Positions 25,101 through 37,100 of a stretch of DNA of 62,000 nt are shown here, one piece after another. The number at the start of each line of letters is the position of its first letter. Position 1 is the stretch's first letter. The stretch covers positions 13,365,297 to 13,427,296 of the forward strand of contig NC_049996.1 of NCBI RefSeq assembly GCF_000003815.2, given 5' to 3'. The notes beneath the pieces are model-generated. The model saw nothing but the letters and a program-made list of their open reading frames with translations. It made no database searches and was not told the DNA's origin. This DNA is from Branchiostoma floridae. Taxonomy: Eukaryota > Chordata > Leptocardii > Amphioxiformes > Branchiostomatidae. A program made the translations under genes and the position numbers.

Positions 25101-28100
25101 TCTCCACCCTCCCTTTCTCTCCCTCCCTCCTTCTCGTTTACTGTCTCCCTCTGAGTCTCTTACCATATGACCGAACAATAATAGATAAAGACTTCACAAT
25201 GTCTCTCCCCTGTCTCTAGACAACTCTGTGCTCTCTACCACTTCAGCCTTTTTCTCTCTTCGCCTCTAAATTTCTCGTTGACTCCCCATCTTTCCACATA
25301 TCTCCGGCTCTCTGTTTGTATCTGCCTCTCTCTTTCTTTTGTCCTTCCAGCCTTGTCTCTTTCAGACTCCCTCTCTCCATATCTCTCTCTGTCCCTTGAA
25401 CCTTTCTCACCGACTCTTCCGCTTTCTCTCTTTCTTTCTCTATCCCTCTCACCCCCTCTCTCTCTTTCTTTGTAACAATGACATTATCGTAACATACTGA
25501 CCTCACATGGTCAAAAGGTAGACCAAACGTAACGTTGTCTCTGAGGGATGCATTCAGCAGCCAGGCACGCTGAGCAGCATAGGAAACGGTATTGTACTTC
25601 CTGCACAAAAAATATGAAAATAATTACTATAGCAAATTAACATAATAGGTGGTGCATTCACAGAAATTGTTTGCTCTTACCGTTAACTTCCACAGAGGTG
25701 TGCAAAATCTAGAGTTCTGACCTTAAATTATGCAAATCTTTATCATTTTACCTTTGTCAAAGTTTGTTCTTCGTACTCACTTGTTCCAAAGTACTTGACC
25801 TTCCAATGTCCTCATTTCCCCCAACATGGCCGACAGCAGGGATGACTTCCCTGAACCGACCTGTCCCACCACAATGGTCAGCTTTCCTGTAGTAATGTCA
25901 CATAAACGTATTTCAAGAAAAAATATCAAGAAAAGTACAGCCTTCATTTATGATTTAAAGCTTTACAACAAATGTTGAACGGTGTTCTACACTCTAGATG
26001 GCAATCTGATTTAGTACATTCATAATTCTCAAGAGTGACGGTACTTACCTTTAGGAACCACCAGGTTGATTCCACTGATGTTTGCTGTCTGTGATTCCGG
26101 CTCCCATGTAAAACTCCCATGCCGTAACTGAGAGGATTGTTGCAACGCATTTTGTTTAGTTCTGAGAGTTTAACTGACTATTCCATCTGGACAACGTTTC
26201 ACTGTAATTAATCCATTTACACGATAACCATTATGATATTTCCATCTGCCTTTAAAAAATATTGAGTTATACAACATCAAGTGTAAGTGGAGAGATCAGA
26301 ACAAGTCGGCCCTTTTCAAAATTGTCCATGTCAACCGTACAAAATACACTGGCCATGGATTTGGTGCGAGATTTAAGATTAGGGTGAAGGGTTAGAGTTG
26401 GAGTTAGGGTTAGGGTTAAGTTAAAGTTGAGGTAAGGGTAAGGAAGAGGGCTAGGTTAGAGTTGGTGCTAGGGTTAGAGTTGGTGCTAGGGTTAGATTTG
26501 GGTTAGAGTTGGGGTAAGGGTACGCGTAGACACAAGTTTAAGGTTGGGAATGGTGGTTAGGTTTAGGGTTAGGTTAAGTATTAGATTTGTGGTGAGGGTG
26601 ACGAGTCATGTGTCAAGTTGGGAAATGGCTAAGCGTCCAAAATTTCTTGTAGCACCTGAAATTTGCTTTTGCATCAATTCAGAAAAACATGATATCATAC
26701 ATATCATACAAAGTTGCTAAACGTTATATTTCAAAGTTGAACCAACGGTGATGTACCTCAACAGAGACGTCATCAGTTAGGTTGTAGTCTGCTTGGGCTC
26801 GTAATAAGTTAAACTTCGTGTCTGAACTGTCCTCCGTATGTTCATGCTGTCCCATGTTTGTACTCTGTAGTTTCATGTAGATTGGCGGGGAATAAAAAGC
26901 AGTCAGAATGTGGAATAAGCCCAAGGGTATAACTTTGAAATCAGCTAATCAATATGCGTATAGAGTTGCTATCTTCAAGCAGGAGCATTGACTTAAGGAT
27001 AAACTATATGGTATTGTGTATAAGAACAGGTTAGTGTAAATGTGTCATGAAAAAGACCTATAAACTCTTTGATCTAATAAAAAGGCAGAAAGCATTAGGT
27101 TAAACATGTTCTTGATCGATCACATCAATATTGAGACTATCCCGAGTTAATATGTTCTTATCCCACTGTTCGCCTTTATAGCTGTATCCATCTACCTCTA
27201 TGCACGTTCAACTCTTTATTCTAAAGCTTATCTTTACTTGAATCATGTTTCACAGCAAAAATTGTCAATCGATGTCGAAGCGATATTGGACATCGCTATA
27301 TTGTTTAATTGCCTGTTTCTAAGTCCTTCTTAGTTTCTTTCCCCGGACAGCCAAAATATGGAATTCTCTTTACTACAAATGCTTCCTTTCTGTCTACAAC
27401 TTATCAGCCTACAAAACAAATGTCCACCGCTATCTCCGTGTGCAATTATTTCCAACTTCTTAGTTCATTGCCAGAGCTGGTCTAATGACCTTGCTCTGAG
27501 CAATCTCGTTAGAAAAGGTATTTCTCCTTTGAAAATGAAAATACGGCAAATATCAATTCAATATTGTCCTACCTCATTGATACTGTTGTCTGCAGTTACA
27601 TTTCCATTCATTTGTTCAGCTTTAGCACCATACCGGAGCCCCTCTCCCAGCCCCTCGACCTCAAGCGACTGCAGGAACGGGCCCAGACGGTTGGTGGCCA
27701 CCGAAGCGGCGGTGAAGAGCCCGAGGAGACCGGGTATCTCCGAGAAAGGGCCGTGCAGTGTGTAGAAGAGAGCGAGGGCGGTGAATGCGTCCGCAGACGT
27801 CAGGGGCTGGTCGTTGAAATACTCGTATGACCCAAAGGCCTGGAAATAGAAGAATCATAGCAATATATTCCCTTTTGTCTCAGACATGTATAGGTAAAGT
27901 AGCATAGCAAGTGGACTTCATAAAAGCAAAGGACAGCCAGAACAAAATTAAGATAACAGTTACTGATAGTATTCACTTGATGAAACTGAATGCACCCGGG
28001 CATTAACTTTACCTTTAATCTTTTGGATTTTTCTGAAGCTATGCGTACAGATTCATGTACAAAGGTCTAAATAAAACAATTCAAAACAAGTCAAATAAGT

Positions 28101-31100
28101 GATTGAATTCCATTTCTATCCATAGTAGATAAAACCAAAGTCATACTTACAATCAATGTTGCAACCAACGGACTCGCATTGTTGCAGAATACTGAAAAAC
28201 CAAATCAGATAAGGGTTATTTTCAAAGTTATCTATACCCTATTACCATTGCAAGAACTAATCAGATAATTTGCCATAAATTTAAACAATTGGGTCTCCTG
28301 AAGATAACAGTAAATTAAAACACCACAATTTTCTCAAGGTACAAATATTGGAGACGTATTTCTTAATACATAAAATGTTAACAGTTTGTTTAATATCGAC
28401 ACATGCCAAAACTTAGACTGCGCTCCTATCTGAAACACCAATACCAATCAAAATTTGCCTCCATATAGCTATACTATAGGGTGAAGATAAAAAACCTGTA
28501 CTCCGTGATCAAGATCGAAAAATTAGGAGATACGTGTGTTTACCTTTTAAAAGTACGTGATTGTTAGAAGAAAAAAAAACCTATTAATTAACTTTGCAGT
28601 TATATTCTTTACATTAGGTTTGATATGTATGTGCAGTTCCCTGCATGACTCGAGATGTTATAATGAGCTTTAACGTTGTATTGTCAATTCCATATTTGTT
28701 TATTTAGTGAACAATACACAGATGCAAAAAGAGAGCTTGAAGACAGACAGAAGACAGCTTACCATAAAGTCTTAACCAACAAAGCTGAGCGACCTTTTCA
28801 TTTAAAGGTCGAAAATAAGCAAACATGTGCTTAATATAAACATAAAAAACAAGCGAAATTATAATATGCACAGTGTTAACGTTACCCCGATAACTATCCA
28901 GCTTCCCCCTCCGAGACGCATTATTATAATGTTCCTTATTTGCAACGATCATTCCAAAGCAATAAACCAATTTAGATCTGATGAGTGATGGCAACGCTGT
29001 CCTTACTTGCTAATATATTCCACCCTGCGTGTGTGTACAGTTGTCTGATCTCGTCTTTCCTGGCTTTCGTCACCTTCCCCACAAACAGGTATTCCCACGC
29101 ATACAGCTTCAACAGCTTGATGCCCTGGTCATTGAAAAAAAATGACGAAAGCTCATTTGCAAGTTCTTGCCCGTGGGTAATGATCACATGTAGAAAAAGG
29201 GGGCTATTCTAGTGATGAATTTTACAGCTAAGAGCTACAAGCTAAGCATTTGGTGTTTGACTTCATTTCTGGAAGCAGTGGAAGACGGTGTGTCCCACTT
29301 TTTCTATGATGAGTGGGTTATGTAGCGTTAACAGCGTTATAGTTTTGTTTTCATCAGTAAACGTTCGGAAACTTTTGCGGGTTTTGAAAGAACACACCAA
29401 CTTTGAAACACCCATTTCTATCAGTTGCAACATTTTCAATATATTTCAGTTTAAAACCACCTACTCGATATCCTAAAGTACCCTGAAATTAAATCAATGG
29501 ACAAGAGTTACAGTTACAGTTACGCCAAAAACAGTTACTTACCCTCATCGACGTATTGTTATAGTCAAAAAGAAAATTATGAAATCGAATCATAAGCTTT
29601 TATTGATATTTATTGTTAAAAGAAATTCTATATCCACGTTCCTCTTGTTGTATTATACCATAAGAAATTGTATGTATTGGTGCCAACAAACCTACATCTG
29701 ATTCAGTACGTTTTACCTGTTGGTGTCATTTAGGCACGTTGGTGAATATATCATAAACATGCACGATGTAAAATAATATCATGTAGCACTAGTCTAATAC
29801 AACATATACACCAGTTAATGCTAGCATAGCATTCTAAAACAAAGGAATCACCTGGATTGACTCGTTTATCCACTTTAACCTGACGTCTGTTTTCGCCTGA
29901 AAACCAAGACAACAACATGCTTGTCAAAGTGTCTTATGATAATCATCATCATTATACTAGTCACATTGAAATAGGAACTATAGGCGGAATATGAGAACTA
30001 AATTGATCTTGTTGGCGAATTTATCGTTAGATGGTGTCTAAGGAAATGTAATTTTAATTACTTTTGTTTGACAGGATAAAAAAATTGAATATTTCAACTC
30101 TCAATATTGATGCCTTGTCTGAAACAGCTGTAATACATTTATTGATTAGGGGTTCACCCCTCCTCTCTTCCACTGACAATGCTAATGTACTGTATATTGC
30201 CCAGATGTATTTATTAGAAACCAAACGTTTTGTATAATTATTTTCTTTTGTCATAACTCCAATACTGTATTGTTCAATATCGGCATCATGTTTGTATTAT
30301 TAATACGTGTATTTCATCTTTGTTATAAAGGCGATTCCCGTACTTTTGTGTTTTAGTTGTGTATTATTCATTGTATTTCGTTAGTTGTGCCGTGAACATA
30401 AGCTTTTAGCTTCAGTGCGGCACCACTGTGTGTTTAATTTTGTATGTTCTTCAATTAAAAAAAAGAAATGTAATAAAAATATATTTCCGGGTTTCAATCA
30501 TACAAATAAAATAATGTTTAGCAATATCACAAATGATACTGTAGATGCAGAAATGTTCGCGGTGGATTAATGTTCGCGGTTTTTGCGGTGACCACTTCAG
30601 CGCGAGCTTAAACTTTTTTCTATCATTGTATTAGACTGCAGTCTATGGTGTTACCACGAACTTAAATCCACCGTGAATAGTACTTTTACCCGCTACCGCG
30701 AAATTAAATCCCCGCGAACTTAAATACATTTACAGTATCCAAAATATTCTCTGGCTATATTAGTCATAAATCAACAATATAACGGAAATAGCATGAAAAC
30801 ATACATCGCAATTGTTACTTTAAACGGTAGATCTAAAGATTCAGGCCCTACCATTTTCTTGGTGTTGACGTCGTGCATTTTCTTCATGATGAGCAGATCA
30901 ACAGGTAGTAGAATGACGAGAAAGCCAACCGCTAAAACTGCATTCCACCCCAACTGGTAGTACAGGAGTATACTACCGGCTATAAGCTGTCATTGAGAGG
31001 GAAACACAAGTATACAGTCAATAAGCCAGTTCACAAATTAAACTATGCTGGCAAAATGTAGCAAGATCAAGTTAAAACGGTGTTTACAATGCAGTCCCAA

Positions 31101-34100
31101 ACGTAAAGCAGTGCATTGTGTTAGCATTTAGTAACAATGATAACAGTGCAAGAATTATCATATATCTCGTTTGGAACCGCATCTATACACAGCCCTTCCT
31201 ATACTGTGCAGTGCGATATGAACCAGACAGACTATAAACAACAACCTGACCATAACAGCCGTGCCAACAGTTTGATACATACGATCCTCATTAAGTACCA
31301 CGAAAAAAAATTGTATGTCCTACCTGAAAGAGCGAAGCCCATGAGAAGTGGAAGAGAAAGACGAGGAAATTGAGCACAGTACAGCCCTCATTCATGTGGT
31401 TGGTCACCTGCCCCATGCTGATGTGGTCATTCTCCAACAGCCAGCTGGGCAGCCGCAGACACTTGTTGTAGATCATTGCCTGCCAGTAATGGTATTTATT
31501 GAAATTGGAGCATGAACAGATACCAAACATGTAATGAGGAGTTGATTTACATACTGATGTGGTCATTCTCCAATAGCCAGCTGTTCAGCCGCAGACACTT
31601 GTTGTAGATCATTGCGTGCCAGTAATGTAATTCATTTACATTGAAACATGAACAGATACCAAACATGCAAATGAGGAGCTGATTTGCATATAATGATGTG
31701 GTCATTCTCCAGTAGCCAGCTGGGCAGCCGCAGACAGTTGTTGTAGATCATTGCCTGCCAGTAATTCATTGAAATTTGAACATGAACGGATACCAAACAT
31801 GCAAATGAAGAGCTGATTTGCATACTGATCTGCTCATTCTCCGGAAGCCAGCTGGAAAGCCGCAGACACTTTCTGTAGATCATTGCCTGTTAGTAGACAT
31901 TATATGAAGAACAGAACAGGACACTGAACATGGCTACATTGTCAGAGGTATAAATTAAGGAGGTCACATGGATCAGGACACTCTAGCCATCACTAAACAG
32001 AGATCGTGGACAATGCAATTTATAGATAAAACTTCCTGGCCGTAGCCATCAGTCAACTGAGACGGTAGGTGATATATATTTCATGGCACCGGTCATCACC
32101 TAACAGAGACGGCGGGCAAAATAACCTTCCTGATACAAACCATCACTAAACAAAACGGTGGGCGATATAAACTTCCTGGCACTAGCCATCACTCAAAAGA
32201 GACGGTGGACGACATATACTTTCTGGTACTAGCTATTACCTTTGACAGATTCCATCACTTCACATGCGTAATTGGGACCATAAGTACGTGCCAAAGAAAA
32301 AGTCATCAAAAGTCAGTTATACTTGCGAACAAACAAATAACGGGGGCCGCCCTAAGATGCCCCCTGCCCTAAGATGCCCGGATTTTTTGCTGAGATTATT
32401 ATGCATAAGTACGTGTTTGTTGCCACTGACTATGATGATTAGAAAGGTAAATAAACCAAGTCCGAACAAACAGCTTTTTTGTCTAATAAAAAAATTATTA
32501 CACATATTCACTTCCCTTTTTTTTTGAAGACAGAATTTTCACAATAATGTTGGTAGCGTCGAATCACTGTGGTCACCTGTTACTAAGTATTGGTGGCTCG
32601 TGTCCATAAATAAACAATTAGTAAAGAACAGCCACACAATTGTCATACACAAAAGACATAAAACTTCACAAAACACTACAAATATTGGTCTTCAAATGTT
32701 TGTTGAGTAGAAGACCGGCCATAAAAAATAAGCATCATCGCCGTTGTTTTAACCTGGTAGTGTGGCAGACGAGCGAAAGACCAAAAGATTTGTTACTCTA
32801 ACAAATGATTCGTACCGTCTATGAAAATGAATCTTCACAGAGTGATGTCGAATATGTTTCCCAATATGAGTTTTTTTTTTTTTGTGTGTCGTTTTTCGTA
32901 ATTATTTTGTTAGTCGAGCCGTCGCATTCAGTGCATTTCGCCCATTTCCCATGAAAACACGACCTGGGTTGTGAAAGATTTAGCCAATCTCGCGGGAGAC
33001 CAGAAGCACACACAATCGCAATTCTACTGTCAAAATAAAGCTAATATTTTATTAAATTAGAATTTCTATTTATGTTTGTCTATATTGGTCACCAGCTTCT
33101 GAAGAGAGCAAATTTCAAAAGCGGGGCAAGTTAGGGTGCACTGTCTAACGCAGCTCAAAATCGGAATTTATATTCACGATAACGTCCTCGGTATTTGCCA
33201 GTTGTAACGCGGAGGGTGAAAGGTTACGAACAGTATGGATGCCTTCTTTATTCAAGTATGGTCTCTAGATGAATATGTCAAAGATTCATTGATCAAAACT
33301 TGACCACTCTTTGGCAACTAGTGATGGAGCGCCGTGAGTTCGAGCGCGTGAAAAAGCGGGCATCTTAGGGCGGTCTCCGTTACAGACAGAAAAAGTACCC
33401 CGTTATAAGTCACTGAGAGATCCCTAACATTGAAAAAATAGTAATGACATACCTTCATGCCACATTCCAGCATCTTCCCAACCTTGAAGCTTAGTGCCAT
33501 GGACGTAGCCTGTGCCCCTGTTCTCAGCACAGACACCACCAGTAACAGCACCAACAGGACAAAACCGTTCTGTAGAAACTCCCAAGGAGTCACCATGTAC
33601 CTCTCCTGGAAACAGGGGGAAGGAAGATTGTAAAACTACATCATAGACAATAACAATGAAGATAATTGCATATCCATGTCCATTGGGACTAAATACAGTA
33701 ATTCACCAGATACTTAACTTACAACCATTATCTATATGCTTTTTTACAAATGTGTAAACGAAATTACAGACCTTTGCCATTGCATCTTTCGCGAATGAAT
33801 TGCATAGTACTTAACTGACAACATGAAATATTTGAAGATGCCTTCCTTTGCTAGGTGTGCACAATCTACAATATCAAACCATCGCGAGATGTATCCATCC
33901 CTACCTGTAGTATAATGGATTCTTCTGTTTGTTTATCTGTCTCCATGGTAACATAGATGATGATGAGTTTGAGGAGGAGAGGTGAGATGAGTAGGAACAC
34001 CTGCGTCATCAGCATGAGGAACCCGGACAGGCCAAACTCCCTACTCAGCAGGAATGCCCGGATGTAGACCCCCCACAGAGACAGCTGCTTACCGGTCCTG

Positions 34101-37100
34101 TCTGCATTCTCCTACGTTAGAAAGTACATCGCAAGGAGGTGGTGTGATGGGGAGAAGATCAGCGCAAGTCTCGACCTAGTTCTCGCAACTCTCGCGAGAA
34201 CTGGGTCACTCCATGATCAAGATGGACAGATAGCCATCGAAAATTACGTGTGTTTACCTTTAAAAAGTAGTCACTGCTTGATGAAAAATCCTTTTAACTG
34301 CGGACATGCGTGACTAATGAATCTCTTCAGCGACATTAAAAACTTTATTTGCAAGTTCATCACCGGAGTCTTATTGCAGGTACACATGGAAACATAGGAG
34401 ACAAACATTAACGTTAACAGAAGGCATATAAATACCAACCAACAATTATGATAAAAGCATGTACAGAAGAAAAGATATCAAAACCAGATGCCCTGCTACT
34501 GTTCAATGAAAAGTAATTAGGGGGCCAATATCTTATCGATTTTCTTGCAAGCACTAACATACCAAAATTATAAAATTATACCATATTGTCATTATTTACT
34601 TACTTATGCTTTCCCAATACGACCAAAAAATAGATTAGATATTCATCTTATGTCCATTTCTTAGTAGAGACGGGGGACGCCATAAGCTTGCTGACACTTA
34701 TACTGACAAGTACAAGCAACGTGTAATTTTGTATACATGACAGCCTACCTTTTCTCTTTTGTATACTTTTATCAGACGATCCAGGGCTACCTCTGCACTG
34801 ATCTCCTGTAATCAGGCAAGCAAAAAATGCCGTATCTGGTCTGTCCATAGTACCACATTTGTCAACACTAAGTAATGTCATTTTAAAACGCAAAGAGGTT
34901 TGACTCCGTCGTACTCTGGGGCGGTTCTTTGGATTGGCTTATCATCTCAATCCGTATAACTGAGTTCAAAACCACATTTCCGACTAGCCTCTTTCAGGCT
35001 CAGCGGATCAGTGGTCTGATAGTAGAAATTGGACGAATAGCGTCAATAGCTATATACATAATCGTACGCTAGGGGAGTCGGACGGCCAGAGGAGTCAGTA
35101 CGCGACCCACAGAGCCAGCAAGGAGTTGCCATTTTCTTTGATGTCATCTTATCGCTATCTAATAGGTGCGAAGTGGATAGATTATCCTTTTATTGCTCTC
35201 CCACTCGCCAGTGACGGTCTTGGCGGCAGCGACCTTACATGTGACACGAAGTGTCAGAGGTCACGAAAGTTTGAGAGTTATAACGGTCATCTGTCGACAG
35301 TCATGTAAGTTTTCTGCGGCATTTGTTGTTCTCTGACGTAGTTTGTGTACTGCGATTTCAGTCGTGAGTGCGTTGCGTTGGCCAGAACGTTTTTGGCTAC
35401 GACAGCTTGCGGCAAGGCCAGGAAGATGCTGTGAGGAGATAACTCCTCTGGCCGGCTGACTCCCCTACCGTACTTTTGACTCTATTTGCACAATTTCTGC
35501 TATTAGACTACCTATCCGCGGAGCCTTGTAGATGCTAATTTCTCACCTCTGGTAGTCTTCCCAGCTGTTCTGCCTGTAGAGGTTGTTTGTAGCCCAACAG
35601 CAGCAGCCAGTCCATCCAGCTGAAGCTGAACCAGGACGGTAGGGACGCGTACGGCAGGGCAAAGCGCATAGCTTCATCCTGAAGGTCATTCGGTACTGGG
35701 ACTTCGACTGGAGTTGTAGACAGGTACCGCTGGAAAGGGAGGTGTCATTAGCAGAAGTCTTCCTAATGTTAGGATTGCTAAAACTGAACTAAGGCGGTAG
35801 AGACGCGTACGGCAGGGCAAAGCGCATAGCTTCATCCTGAAGGTCATTCGGTACAGGGACTTCGCCTGGAGTTGTAGACAGGTACCGCTTTGGGGAAGGG
35901 AAGAGGTGATATCGTTAGCAAAACGTAGTTAACGTAGTCAAACATGTAGCGATATATTGGTGTCCATGGCGTAGAACCTCCAGAATGTCGTTCAGCACAA
36001 AGCTTAGGGCAGTAGTGACGCCAGTGTGCCCGAAAGGAAACGAAATGGCATTTCAAACTTGCCATGTTCAGGTGAATTCTGATTCAAAAAATCTTCTAGG
36101 TACAATTCCAAAAATTCATAAATCATTTATGAATTTCTGTCATTTCACAATACAATAATTCATAATATTTCCATGGTTTTTGTTTTCTTTCATTCCGTTC
36201 CATTTCACACTTTCTATACACCTAAACTAAACTTGCCCTGGAGAGCAAGTTGATTGAAATGTTCGACTACTCATAACACCTACTCTTTAGCATATTTTGT
36301 ATGTCCACCTTCTACCACTGTTCACCTGACCAATGTGCACAGTCCACTTACCTTTTTGTACAGCACATATCCCTCCACCGCTACCAGCACCCCATACAGC
36401 AGTACTGAAGCCCAGGTTAGCTGGAACCGCAGGCTGCCTGTGCTCACACCCCTACTGTACAAGTGGGACAGTCTGAGGAGCTTGAACCCCCCTGACAGGA
36501 TGTGGTACAATCCTAGAATCAATAGCAGCCTCGGACGATTCAACTTCTCCACCTGCAGTAACAATTAACAGTTCCTGAAAAGAGTCTTCTAATGATAGAC
36601 TAATGCTAATGGTAACCTTTCATTTGACTTTCAGCAACTTCGGTTATAACTGGTATGAAATTCTCTATCGTCCATATCAAAATATAGTAATTTGGCACAT
36701 GTACAGTGGATGGAAAAATGCAGCTAATGCTGCTCCACAAAATAGATGAACAATGTTTCGAAAATTCACAAACACCGATCGACATAAGAAGACAACGCAA
36801 ACGTACCTTGATGTTACTTTACTTTTAACTTTGAATTTGAGATATTCTATTTTTACTGAATCCTATATAGTTTATCTGACTTTCCTCTATATTTGGTGGG
36901 AATATAACTAATCGAAGTGAAATAAATCAAAGATTTATCTATTTATGCAACGACATGTTTGTAATATTCCTCACCATTTGCGAACTACGCTATAATAAAA
37001 ATGTACTTAGGTCCTAGACTCCATCGGACCTCATAATGGCTTACCAAGTTGTAGAACACACTCCCCAGTACAGTCGCTAGAAGAGCCATGATCCACGGTA

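Noticed and set aside
25278-25475. Serine/leucine-rich plus-strand frame
   Set aside because: Product of the CT-rich tract; no coding signature.
27358-27830. Plus-strand frames of 135 and 88 codons
   Set aside because: One part is a LINE remnant and the rest is the reverse of SUR exon 14.
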